Shown piece by piece: positions 8,896-16,536 of a DNA stretch of 64,000 nucleotides; the first letter of the stretch is position 1, and the number at the start of each line of letters is the position of its first letter. Under the pieces are notes generated by a model. It worked only from the letters and a program-made list of their open reading frames with translations. It was not told where the DNA came from and made no database searches. Source of the DNA: Arthrobacter sp. SLBN-83 (GTDB lineage: Bacteria; Actinomycetota; Actinomycetes; Actinomycetales; Micrococcaceae); the NCBI RefSeq assembly GCF_006715285.1, contig NZ_VFMX01000001.1:806001-870000 (forward strand), in the 5' to 3' direction. A program made the translations under genes and the position numbers.

Positions 8896-9138
8896 TCACC
8901 GCAGGGAGCGGTCTTCGGGGTTCTTTGGGACGACATAGGTGCTGCCGTCCGGCCTGGTGATGGTCTCCCACTGCTGGGTCTCCGCCTGGCGCTGGGCAAG
9001 CAGCCTGCGGTTCTCTTCGGTCATGTCGTGTCCCAGGGCGGTGCGGCTGGCGGGACCGAAGATGGCCCTCAACTTTCCCGTGGCGCGCATGAAGCGCTGG
9101 GAGGCGTTGCCCTTGTCCGCGGACTTGTCCCTGCCCAT
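8896..9138 (-). CDS. Small conserved protein, FGPA(T/S)R family member 2
   Basis: 80 residues from the ATG at 9138, which has GGAAGGA 8 nt upstream. It begins MGRDKSADKGNASQRFM, carries GKLRAIFGPASR, then a charged helix and a C-terminal strand-like WETITRPDGSTYVV. It resembles the downstream neighbour (LRFVFGPATR), though with low overall identity. It is divergent from the MarR gene, and its promoter must lie in or beside the palindromes at 9181-9201, so it is a natural candidate for MarR control. Function unknown. Confidence 0.65.
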   Translation of the reverse strand: MGRDKSADKGNASQRFMRATGKLRAIFGPASRTALGHDMTEENRRLLAQRQAETQQWETITRPDGSTYVVPKNPEDRSLR

Positions 9139-9180
9139 GAAGAAGTTCCTTCCACTCACCATCCAACTACACTAAATGTA

Positions 9181-9201
9181 CACTAATGATTAGTGCACTA
9201 A
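9181..9201. promoter_or_regulatory. Overlapping palindromes, probable MarR operator
   Basis: CACTAATGATTAGTG (9181-9195) is a 7-1-7 inverted repeat, and TTAGTGCACTAA (9190-9201) is a perfect 12-bp palindrome sharing its right half. A further CACTAA-like half-site lies upstream near 9170. The cluster sits between divergent starts at 9138 (-) and 9216 (+) and ends 14 bp before the marR start codon, a typical place for autorepression by a MarR dimer. Confidence 0.7.
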
Positions 9202-9215
9202 CAGTTGGAGGGGCC

Positions 9216-9701
9216 ATGACCGCCACAACGGCGACGGAAGCAAAAGCAACAGACGCGGCAGGAGCAGATGCGCAGGAGGAAGACCTGCTGCTGGAACACC
9301 AACTCTGCTTTGCCCTCACCGTGGCTGCCCGCAGCGTGGTGGGAGCCTATAAACCCGTGCTGGAAAAGCTCAACCTCACTCATCCGCAGTACCTGGTGAT
9401 GCTCTGCCTTTGGGAAGACAGCCCGCGGACGGTCCGGAACATCAGTGAGGCGCTCGCTCAGGAACCGGCCACTATTTCCCCGCTCCTCCGCCGGTTGGAG
9501 GCAGCGGACCTGATCACTCGGCAGCGGGCCGACGGGAACGAGCGCGCGCTCTCCGTTGAACTGACACCCAAGGGTGCCGCATTGAGGCAGCAGGCACTGA
9601 GGGTGCCGGGCACCATGATGGAGCGGCTGGGGCTGACCCGCGAACAGGTCGCCGAACTGCATGCCTCGATGATGGGGCTGATTGCCGCCACTTCCCAGTA
9701 A
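9216..9701 (+). CDS. MarR family transcriptional regulator (OhrR-like)
   Basis: 161 residues from the ATG at 9216, which has GGAGGGG directly upstream; the in-frame ATG at 9186 lies inside the operator palindrome and lacks a site. The MarR winged helix is clear: HPQYLVMLCLWEDSPRTVRN, ISEALAQEPATISPLLRRLE (recognition helix) and the wing RQRADGNERALSVELTPKG. Before helix 1 there is LLLEHQLCFALTVAARSVVG, whose cysteine is in the place of the reactive cysteine of OhrR peroxide sensors. No ohr gene lies next to it, so redox sensing is inference. It probably represses itself and the divergent 80-residue gene. Confidence 0.9.
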   Translation: MTATTATEAKATDAAGADAQEEDLLLEHQLCFALTVAARSVVGAYKPVLEKLNLTHPQYLVMLCLWEDSPRTVRNISEALAQEPATISPLLRRLEAADLITRQRADGNERALSVELTPKGAALRQQALRVPGTMMERLGLTREQVAELHASMMGLIAATSQ

Positions 9702-9776
9702 GTGATTGCGGCCAAACGGAAACCTGCCGCCGTACGCCAAGCGACTAGAATTACTGGACGAACGAGAGGTGGGCTG

Positions 9777-10343
9777 ATGCGCAATTTTCGGACACTCGCG
9801 GTCTTCCTGGCCGTGACCGCCGGGCTGGTCTCCGGTTGCAGTGGTACCCCCGACAACGGCACAACTGGGTCCACAGCCCCTTCCACCGAGGGCAGCTCCT
9901 CAAGCTCTCCCGCAGGCTCTGCCACCCCCTCCCCAGACACGGAAACCTCCGAAACAGCCCCTGCCCCCGCCACGTCGCGGCCCAGCGCAGGCCCGGGACA
10001 GGGGAACGCCGAACTGGCCATCACGCTGGTGCCGTCCCAGGGCGCCCCGGAAGTCAACTACACCCTGGTCTGTACCTCGGGAACACCGGCCGCAGAGAGC
10101 AGCCATCCCAATGCGGCTGCTGCCTGCACGGCAATCAAGGCAAACCCGGACATTCTGGCTCCGGTGAAGCCGGGAAGCTCCCAGGCGTGCACCCAGCAAT
10201 ACGGCGGCCCCCAAAAGGCGACCATCACGGGTGTGGTGGACGGTGTCGCTGTCGATTCATCCTTTGCCCGGACCAATGGATGTGAAATCAGCGCGTGGGA
10301 TGCCGCCAAGGACGTTTTGGGCACGGCCGGTGGAGCCTCTTAA
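9777..10343 (+). CDS. SSI-family subtilisin inhibitor-like lipoprotein
   Basis: 188 residues from the ATG at 9777 (GAGGTGGG upstream). A lipoprotein signal peptide ends in AGLVSGC (lipobox LVSG-C), followed by about 60 Ser/Thr/Pro-rich linker residues. The C-terminal 105 residues follow the Streptomyces subtilisin inhibitor pattern: TLVC and AAACTAI (first disulfide pair), then CTQQYGGPQKATITGVVDG and FARTNGCEI (second pair). By alignment the reactive-site P1 residue would be Gln in CTQQ. Expected to sit on the outer membrane face and block a subtilisin-like protease. First gene of a coupled trio; a large subtilase gene lies convergently 1.3 kb away. Inhibitory activity is inferred. Confidence 0.8.
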   Translation: MRNFRTLAVFLAVTAGLVSGCSGTPDNGTTGSTAPSTEGSSSSSPAGSATPSPDTETSETAPAPATSRPSAGPGQGNAELAITLVPSQGAPEVNYTLVCTSGTPAAESSHPNAAAACTAIKANPDILAPVKPGSSQACTQQYGGPQKATITGVVDGVAVDSSFARTNGCEISAWDAAKDVLGTAGGAS

Positions 10344-11253
10344 GCTCCTGGCGGCTGACAGTGCGCGGGACAGGGAGGAAGCCCACGTGCAGCGTGTCAG
10401 CCGCTATGCCGATCCCTACCTGGCCCGCCGGTCGGCCGGACAGAAACACCCCGTAGAGGATTTCCTCTTCACCTACTACACGCAGAAACCCGGCCAGCTG
10501 AAGCGCTGGCACCCAGGTGCCGGAACAGTCCTCACCGGCGGCCCGGCCTCCGCACGGGTTGGCTGGAAGCATTACCGGAGGCTCGACGACGGCGAGCTCG
10601 CCTCCCTGGGGCTGCCTGCGGGCAGCCCTGCGGTCACCTTCGACCGGAGCGCCTTCCTCGACGACCGCAAGGAAGCAGTGGCCTTTGCCGGCATTATCCT
10701 TCGCGGCACTGCGGCCAGGCCTGCCCAGTTTGGCTGCTTCGGCCTGCACGAGTGGGCCATGGTCTACCGGCAGGACAAGTTCGACCTCCGCCATGAGTAC
10801 CTGCAGCTCCGGCTCGGAGCGGCGGGCACCGACAAGGTGGTGGAGGACAACAGGATCCGCTGCACCCACTTCGATGCGTTCCGCTTTTACACTCCGGACG
10901 CCATCCCGCTCAATGAACATTCGCCCAGCCGGGAAACGCAGCGGCACCTGGAGCAGCCCGGCTGCCTCCACGCCAATATGGACCTGTACAAGTGGGCGTA
11001 CAAACTGCTGCCTGCACTGTCCAGCGAACTGGTCATGGACTGCTTTGAACTGTCATGGCGGATCAGGGCCATGGACATGCAGGCGTCCCCCTATGATCTG
11101 GCCGAGTGGGGCTACCCTGCCATTGCCATCGAGACGCCCCAGGGCAAAGCCGCCTACGTCGAGCACCAGCGGGCTTTTGCAGTCGAAGCGGGGACCCTGA
11201 GGGACAGGCTCGCGACGGAGCTTGCGGCCTTGGCCGAAGGCGCTTCACTGTGA
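10330..11253 (+). CDS. 3-methyladenine DNA glycosylase-like protein
   Basis: About 307 residues from the GTG at 10330, overlapping the preceding gene by 14 bp; GTG at 10387 is an alternative. It resembles an actinobacterial family annotated as 3-methyladenine DNA glycosylase: KHPVEDFLFTYYTQKPGQL, RWHPGAG, FGLHEWAMVY, and a C-terminal SWRIRAMDMQASPYDLAEWG. I see no AlkA/Mag helix-hairpin-helix with its catalytic aspartate, so the enzyme name rests on family labelling, not on visible catalytic residues. Its end overlaps the next gene by 4 bp, so all three genes of the unit should be translated together. No signal peptide: a cytoplasmic protein. Confidence 0.65.
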   Translation: MEPLKLLAADSARDREEAHVQRVSRYADPYLARRSAGQKHPVEDFLFTYYTQKPGQLKRWHPGAGTVLTGGPASARVGWKHYRRLDDGELASLGLPAGSPAVTFDRSAFLDDRKEAVAFAGIILRGTAARPAQFGCFGLHEWAMVYRQDKFDLRHEYLQLRLGAAGTDKVVEDNRIRCTHFDAFRFYTPDAIPLNEHSPSRETQRHLEQPGCLHANMDLYKWAYKLLPALSSELVMDCFELSWRIRAMDMQASPYDLAEWGYPAIAIETPQGKAAYVEHQRAFAVEAGTLRDRLATELAALAEGASL

Positions 11254-11582
11254 TCGACCTGACGATCAGCATCCGGGAAGATCCGGAAGCTCCCGAACAC
11301 GTGTTCCGCCTGCTGGCCAGCGACGGCCACCCCGATGCCGGGACCACCTTGCCGGACCCAGGGGCGGCACTGGCAGCCGTTGAGCGTTTCGGCGAGGACA
11401 TCTTCTTCCCCAAGCACGGACCGCCCAAGCTGTGCACCCAGCAGTACGGCGGGCCGCAGGTAGCCGTGGTCACCGGGACATTCCATGGGCGCACCGTGCA
11501 TTCGACCTTCACGCGCACAGACGGGTGCGAGATCGCACGCTGGAAGGCGATGGCCCCCTTGCTGGGCGGCACGGCCACCTAG
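11250..11582 (+). CDS. Short SSI-like protein without signal peptide
   Basis: 110 residues, start GTG at 11250 inside the stop of the previous gene (GTGA overlap). The second half matches the lipoprotein at 9777: CTQQYGGPQVAVVTGTFHG and FTRTDGCEIARW keep the reactive loop and second disulfide pair. The two cysteines of the first pair are both gone (LLAS in place of LVCT, ALAAV in place of ACTAI). With no signal peptide it should stay in the cytoplasm, where disulfides are disfavoured, so the paired loss makes sense. Whether it inhibits a protease is unknown. Confidence 0.75.
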   Translation: MIDLTISIREDPEAPEHVFRLLASDGHPDAGTTLPDPGAALAAVERFGEDIFFPKHGPPKLCTQQYGGPQVAVVTGTFHGRTVHSTFTRTDGCEIARWKAMAPLLGGTAT

Positions 11583-11620
11583 CTACTCCCGGGCAAGGGA
11601 AGACGCCGCAGGAACGGAAA

Positions 11621-11654
11621 AGGTCCCGGGCGGTCTGACGACCACCCGGGACCT
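11621..11654. terminator. Bidirectional stem-loop between convergent operons
   Basis: AGGTCCCGGGCGGTC pairs with GACCACCCGGGACCT (one mismatch) around a short loop. It separates the SSI-like operon (+) from the subtilase gene (-). In the minus direction it is followed by TTTTCC, so it best serves the protease gene. Confidence 0.8.
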
Positions 11655-11672
11655 CCCCCCATCTCTACCCGG

Positions 11673-14600
11673 TCAGGTGGCGGGTACCGCCTTGGCCAGG
11701 CCAAGCTGGGGAGCGCCGGCCGGGGCAGGGGCGGTGCCCGCTCCCACCTGGACGTTCACCCAGGTCTTGATGCCGTTGCTGCCAAGGCTCAGCCGTGAAA
11801 GGTAAGAGCCTTCAGCGAGCCCGGTCCAGTTCAGCGTCGCAGAGGTGGCGGTTCCGTTCGGTGCCACAATGGGATTCGGGTTCACCGTAAGGTTGCCTGC
11901 GTCACCGGCGAAGGTCACCGCCTGCACGGAGGCAGTGGCAGGCCCGTTGTCCGGCGTGGCGTACAGGTTGGCCACCACGTAGTAGGTGCCTGCCCGCGGA
12001 GACTCGATGTCCAGGAACTCACTGGCAGATGCCGTGGCCACTTGGGTGGCCGTCAGCCCGCCCGAACCGTTCGGTGCGTAGACCACCATGTCCCAGTCGA
12101 CGTCGTTCGACTGCGCCTGGATGCCCAGCCGGGCGAACGAGGCACCGGCAGGCACTTTCACCTGGAGCAGGGCGTTGTGCGCGTCATTTGTAGGCGCGTA
12201 CTCTCCGGGCGTCTTGGTGACCGCGGTCTGGCTCAGCGGTGCAAGGCCCTCGACGCCGACGGCGATGGGGCTGTCCGAGCCGGACACCAGTTCCATGGTG
12301 CCGCTCCCGGTGCCGGTGGCGGAGCTGAACGAGAACGACGGGGCAATCTGGGCGTCAACCGGGCGGACGGCGATCGGTGAAGTCACCGTCCGCGGCCCCT
12401 TCCAGGTAAGACTTCCGGTGCTGAACTTGCCCACCGGTGCACCGACGTTGCGGATGGTCACGGTCACTTCGCGGGTCTGGCCCGCCTTGGCGAAGTTCAG
12501 GGCCTTGGGTTCCACATTGACGTTGAAGCCCGGCATGTTCACCTCGGGGCGGTACATGCCCGGCACCAGCGCGGTCAGCTTGCGCTTCACCTGGACCTCG
12601 CCCACAAGGCTGCCCAGGGCAATGGAGGGCAGGTTGAGGTCGCGGGCAGCAATGGAGCCTGCCTGTGGAGCGCCGGTGTCCACACCCTGGCCGTTAAGGA
12701 AGCCGAGCCAGTCCTGGATGCCGGAGTCATACACCAGGCCGGGATCGAGGACCCGGGTTGAATCGATGTGTCCGGCACCGCCCTGGAACGGGTCGGTGTT
12801 GGGCGAGCCATCGGCGTTGACCAGCGGGTAGGCGGTGGTCATCATGGCGGACTTCACCATGGCGGGACTCCACTTGGGCTGTTTGCCCAGCACCAGGGCG
12901 CCGAAACCGGAGATGTGCGGTGCGGCCATGGACGTGCCGGACATGAACCCGAACTGGTCGCCGTGGTTGCCGATGGTGGAGACGCCGGCCAGGACGTTGA
13001 CGCCCGGGGCGGAGATGTCCGGTTTCAGCAGGTCACCGCCGGAGGCGAGGGTGGGTCCGCGCGATGAGAAGCCTGCAATCTGGGGTGCCGGAGCGGGGGG
13101 AAGGCCGGTCAGGTCGCCCTTGACCAGGCTGACGGTCAGCGCGGGGTTGGCTTCCAGCTTGGACTTCAGTTCCAGGCTCTTGGGCGCATTGACGTGGACC
13201 GTGGGGATAACGTGGTTGTCGGCGTCCTCCGAGCTGCTGGTGAGGTTCACCAGGATCATGCCCACGCCACCCTTGTCCTGGACCTCCTTGCTCTTTGCGG
13301 TCCGGTCCACCACTCCGCGGTCGCAGACGACTACCTTGCCGGCCACCTTAGTGGCGTCAAGGGTTCCTGGACCGCACAGGTTGGGATTAGCGGCGCCGGG
13401 AGCAGCGGCTGCGGCGGCGACCACAACGGGCTTGTCCGCCACTTCGGACTTCATGATCGAGGCGCCGCGGTACAGCGATCCGTCGGAGACCTTGACCGTG
13501 CCCTGCAGGTCGCTCGGGAAAGTGGAGGCGGCCACCGTGGTCAGCCACGGTGATGCGTGGTTCACGGTGGAGGCCGTGGGGCCGGAGTTTCCTGCAGAGG
13601 CCGAGACGAAGATTCCTGCGGCTGCGGCGTTCAGGAAGGCCAGCGCGACCGGATCGGTGGTGCTGTTGTTGTTGCCTGAAATGGAGTAGTTCAGGACGTC
13701 GACGCCATCCTTGATGGCTGCGTCCACAGCCTCAACGGAAGCCGAGGAGTAGCAGCCACCGGTGTCCGGGTTGGTGTCCTCCCAGCAGACCTTGTAAACG
13801 GAGACCTTGGCGGCCGGGGCCACGCCCGAGCTCTTGCCGAAGCTGGCCCCGTCGATCACCTGCTCAACATTGGCGTTGCCGGCTGCCGTGGTGGCGGTGT
13901 GCGTGCCGTGGCTGCCGACGTCCACCGGGGAGATCTGCTCTTCCGGTGCCCGGTTTCCCGGCGCGACGTACTGGAGGAAAGAGTCGGCGAAGTAGCGGGC
14001 ACCGATGACTTTCGAATTGCAGAGCGAGCCGTCAAAGCCTGCCCCGGTTCCCTCACCCTTTTGGCATTCGCCCTCGAAGGTGGTGCCGTCTGACTTCAGC
14101 ATGGCGATCTTGCCGTCAGCGGTGCGGTAGGGGACGCCCACCTGCGGGCTGCCCTGCAGCGGCTTCAGCGCTTCGCCCTGGAGGAACGGGTTGTCCGGTG
14201 CGTAGCCGGAGTCGATGACCCCCACCACCACACCCTTGCCCGCGTTGGCCTGTCCCCCGAACTGCTTGGCCCAGGAACCGTCTGGACCGGTGAGCTTGAG
14301 GAAGTCGGTGGTTGTGTAGTCCGGCTTGTTTTCGACGTCGGGTGCCACTACCAGGACCCGGCTGTCCTTGGACAGCGCCGAGGCCTGTGCGGCGGTCAGT
14401 TCCGCGGTGAACCCGTTCAGGGCAGCGGTGTATTGCTTGGCCGGCGTGACTCCCTGGGCGGCCGCAACGTCACGCTGCTGCTTGCGCAGGTGGGCGTCGT
14501 AGGCCTTGAAGTTGGGGCTTCCGGCGTCGAGCTTCCTGCCCTGCTGGGGCTTGGTTGCACCAAGCCCGGCAGCTCCCCCTTCATATGCCGCGGCAGCGGA

Positions 14601-14804
14601 TCCGGCCAGCACCACGATGTACCGGCCGTCCTTGAATTGACTGTCTTTTGCGCTGGAGGAAGCATTCCCCGCGCCCTGGCCGTCAGGGGCCGCCGAAGCG
14701 GGACCCACTGCCAGCGAGCTGAGGATAAGGGGCAACCCAACGGCCAGCGCGGCCGCCTTCCGGAGTCCCCCAGCCCGCAAGGGGCTCTTTCCAGTTGATT
14801 TCAC
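11673..14804 (-). CDS. Secreted subtilisin-like serine protease (S8 family) with PA domain
   Basis: About 1043 residues. The start is GTG at 14804 (KSTGKSPLRAGG) because AAAGGG lies 7 nt upstream; the extra five residues from 14819 are unlikely. Signal peptide ends near ASAA-P. Then an I9-type propeptide (GRYIVVLAGSAAAAYEGG through TAALNGFTAELTAAQ), the catalytic Asp in VVVGVIDSGYAPDN, the His in GSHGTHTATTAAGN, a PA insert (CDRGVVDRTAKSKEVQDKGG) and the Ser in SGTSMAAPHISGFGALV. C-terminal beta domains include an Fn3-like segment and a pre-peptidase-C-like segment (NDVDWDMVVYAPNGSG). This architecture is that of extracellular cucumisin/lactocepin-type subtilases. It lies convergent to two SSI-like inhibitor genes. 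Confidence 0.95.
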   Translation of the reverse strand: MKSTGKSPLRAGGLRKAAALAVGLPLILSSLAVGPASAAPDGQGAGNASSSAKDSQFKDGRYIVVLAGSAAAAYEGGAAGLGATKPQQGRKLDAGSPNFKAYDAHLRKQQRDVAAAQGVTPAKQYTAALNGFTAELTAAQASALSKDSRVLVVAPDVENKPDYTTTDFLKLTGPDGSWAKQFGGQANAGKGVVVGVIDSGYAPDNPFLQGEALKPLQGSPQVGVPYRTADGKIAMLKSDGTTFEGECQKGEGTGAGFDGSLCNSKVIGARYFADSFLQYVAPGNRAPEEQISPVDVGSHGTHTATTAAGNANVEQVIDGASFGKSSGVAPAAKVSVYKVCWEDTNPDTGGCYSSASVEAVDAAIKDGVDVLNYSISGNNNSTTDPVALAFLNAAAAGIFVSASAGNSGPTASTVNHASPWLTTVAASTFPSDLQGTVKVSDGSLYRGASIMKSEVADKPVVVAAAAAAPGAANPNLCGPGTLDATKVAGKVVVCDRGVVDRTAKSKEVQDKGGVGMILVNLTSSSEDADNHVIPTVHVNAPKSLELKSKLEANPALTVSLVKGDLTGLPPAPAPQIAGFSSRGPTLASGGDLLKPDISAPGVNVLAGVSTIGNHGDQFGFMSGTSMAAPHISGFGALVLGKQPKWSPAMVKSAMMTTAYPLVNADGSPNTDPFQGGAGHIDSTRVLDPGLVYDSGIQDWLGFLNGQGVDTGAPQAGSIAARDLNLPSIALGSLVGEVQVKRKLTALVPGMYRPEVNMPGFNVNVEPKALNFAKAGQTREVTVTIRNVGAPVGKFSTGSLTWKGPRTVTSPIAVRPVDAQIAPSFSFSSATGTGSGTMELVSGSDSPIAVGVEGLAPLSQTAVTKTPGEYAPTNDAHNALLQVKVPAGASFARLGIQAQSNDVDWDMVVYAPNGSGGLTATQVATASASEFLDIESPRAGTYYVVANLYATPDNGPATASVQAVTFAGDAGNLTVNPNPIVAPNGTATSATLNWTGLAEGSYLSRLSLGSNGIKTWVNVQVGAGTAPAPAGAPQLGLAKAVPAT

Positions 14805-14874
14805 GTGCAACCCTTTCACGATGTGCCGCCCAGACTTGGTGGGCGCCCCCGAACGACTGGCACTGCAGAAGGAA

Positions 14875-14891
14875 ATTACAGGTTTTGTAAT
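14875..14891. promoter_or_regulatory. Inverted repeat upstream of the S8 protease, possible operator
   Basis: ATTACAGGTTTTGTAAT is a 6-5-6 inverted repeat in an unusually AT-rich patch about 75 bp upstream of the protease start. Position and symmetry suggest an operator. No regulator can be named. Confidence 0.35.
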
Positions 14892-15008
14892 TTGCTGAGA
14901 CCAGACTGTTCACAGAGTACAGACTGAGAGCGGGATATGACATAGAGCACATTTACGAATTTTTCGCTTGTCACACCGTCATGCCCGGGCAGTTCCGGGC
15001 ATGAAAAA

Positions 15009-15028
15009 GGGCGCCCCAAAGGACGCCC
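15009..15028 (-). terminator. Short hairpin terminator of the 61-residue gene
   Basis: In the minus direction GGGCG...CGCCC is followed directly by TTTTTC, 27 nt after the stop codon of the small gene at 15055. The stem is short but the T run supports an intrinsic terminator. Confidence 0.55.
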
Positions 15029-15054
15029 CGACGATTTGCGGGCGGGAGGCTGCG

Positions 15055-15240
15055 TTAGTGGCGCGGAGTCCGCACCACGTCGCTGATCCACTGCCTGGTC
15101 TTTTCGTCCACCGGGCCGGCCACCCGCGTCTCGCGGGCCACCCGGTCTGCCTTGATCTTCTGGAAGACCATCCTGCCCAGGCCGGCGAACACCGCCGCGG
15201 CAACCATCGGCAACAACACGGACTTTGAATTCTCAGCCAT
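15055..15240 (-). CDS. Small single-pass membrane protein of unknown function
   Basis: 61 residues, start ATG at 15240. The N-terminal half SVLLPMVAAAVFAGLGRMVF is a plausible transmembrane helix; the C-terminal half is basic and then mixed-charge (DEKTRQWISDVVRTPRH). It looks conserved rather than accidental: it is flanked by its own hairpin, has a strong codon bias like its neighbours, and no larger gene overlaps it. It is divergent from purS. No function can be assigned. Confidence 0.6.
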   Translation of the reverse strand: MAENSKSVLLPMVAAAVFAGLGRMVFQKIKADRVARETRVAGPVDEKTRQWISDVVRTPRH

Positions 15241-15509
15241 CCAGCAATCCTAGTGAAGGCCTTCAGGCAACTCCAGACCACCCTTGGGACCGGAACCGGA
15301 GTGGACGTTACATGCGGCAGCCCTTGCCCCCAACCCGCCGAATACAGAGGGACGCGCCCGGGCCGGTAGAATGGGAAGGCAAGCTCGCGGAGCGCCCGAC
15401 CTCATGGTGAACCAACGCAGGTGACCACTTGTCCCCAACATCCCGGTACGGCGTGAGACGGCATCACTCCGCTGCGCCCTTACCCAAGCTCACGCACAGG
15501 AGTTACCGG

Positions 15510-15761
15510 ATGCCCCGGATCGTTGTTGACGTCATGCCCAAGCCCGAGATTCTGGACCCGCAGGGGAAGGCAATCGTTGGCGCCCTCCCCCGGCTGGGCT
15601 TCACCAGCTTCAGCTCTGTCCGCCAGGGCAAGCGCTTCGAACTGACGGTCGACGGCGAGGTGACCGAGGAGATCCTCGCCCAGGCACGTGACGCCGCGGA
15701 AACCCTCCTGTCCAACCCGGTCATCGAGGACGTCGTCAACGTCGAGGTCGTCGAGGCCTGA
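15510..15761 (+). CDS. purS: Phosphoribosylformylglycinamidine synthase subunit PurS
   Basis: 83 residues from the ATG at 15510 (GGAG 7 nt upstream); longer in-frame starts precede it but lack conservation. Motifs [20 protein letters not shown] and VRQGKRFEL are typical. PurS bridges PurL and PurQ in the multi-subunit FGAM synthase, passing ammonia from glutaminase to synthetase, in step 4 of purine synthesis. First gene of purSQL: 1 bp separates it from purQ. A TAGAAT sequence at 15367-15372 could be the -10 box of the operon promoter, which would leave a leader of about 135 nt. Confidence 0.96.
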   Translation: MPRIVVDVMPKPEILDPQGKAIVGALPRLGFTSFSSVRQGKRFELTVDGEVTEEILAQARDAAETLLSNPVIEDVVNVEVVEA

Positions 15762-15762
15762 G

Positions 15763-16536
15763 ATGAGTGAACTTCCCCTGATCGGCGAGGCCGTCGCCGT
15801 CGCGGCGGTGCCGCGCCTCGCTGGCGCCCGGATCGGCGTCGTTACCTTCCCCGGCACCCTGGACGACCGGGACGCTGCCCGCGCCGTGCGCCTGGCCGGT
15901 GCCACCGCCGTCGAACTCTGGCACGGCGACGCCGAACTCGGCGACGTGGACGCCGTCATCATCCCCGGCGGATTCTCCTACGGTGACTACCTCCGGGCCG
16001 GTGCCATTGCCCGCTTCGCCCCGCTGATGTCAAAGATCATCGACGCCGCCAACAGCGACGCCAAACTGCCCGTCCTCGGAATCTGCAACGGTTTCCAGAT
16101 CCTCACCGAGTCGCACCTGCTGCCCGGTTCGATGATCAAGAACGACCACCTGAAGTTCCTCTGCCGCGACCAGGTCCTGCGCGTTGAGAACAGCAACACC
16201 GCGTGGACCCTGGACTACGAGGCGGGCCAGGAAATCACCATCCCGCTGAAGAACCAGGACGGCCAGTACATCGCGGACGAGAAGACCCTGGATGCCCTGG
16301 AGGCCGAGGGCCGCGTAGTCTTCCGTTACGTGGGCTTCAACCCGAACGGGTCCCGCCGCGACATTGCCGGCATCTCCAACGCCGCCGGCAACGTGGTGGG
16401 CCTCATGCCGCACCCCGAGCACGCCGTTGAGCCGGGCTTCGGCCCCGAATCCCTCGATGGCATCGGCGGGTCCGACACCGACGGACTGGGCTTCTTCACC
16501 TCCGTACTGAACAAGATTGTGGGAGGCGACAAGTGA
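15763..16536 (+). CDS. purQ: Phosphoribosylformylglycinamidine synthase glutaminase subunit PurQ
   Basis: 257 residues from the ATG at 15763. It is a class I glutamine amidotransferase that releases ammonia for PurL. Visible are [32 protein letters not shown], the nucleophile cysteine in [12 protein letters not shown], and the C-terminal catalytic pair in MPHPEHAVE. The first 20 residues are a variable extension. It overlaps purL by 4 bp, so translation is coupled. Confidence 0.97.
   Translation: MSELPLIGEAVAVAAVPRLAGARIGVVTFPGTLDDRDAARAVRLAGATAVELWHGDAELGDVDAVIIPGGFSYGDYLRAGAIARFAPLMSKIIDAANSDAKLPVLGICNGFQILTESHLLPGSMIKNDHLKFLCRDQVLRVENSNTAWTLDYEAGQEITIPLKNQDGQYIADEKTLDALEAEGRVVFRYVGFNPNGSRRDIAGISNAAGNVVGLMPHPEHAVEPGFGPESLDGIGGSDTDGLGFFTSVLNKIVGGDK

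Noticed and set aside
12088-13689. Plus-strand open frames of 247 and 284 codons across the subtilase gene
   Set aside because: They are antisense to clear catalytic and PA-domain coding sequence of the S8 protease.
15241-15509. Purine riboswitch or other structured leader before purS
   Set aside because: I see a possible -10 box and a long leader but none of the conserved purine-riboswitch core segments.
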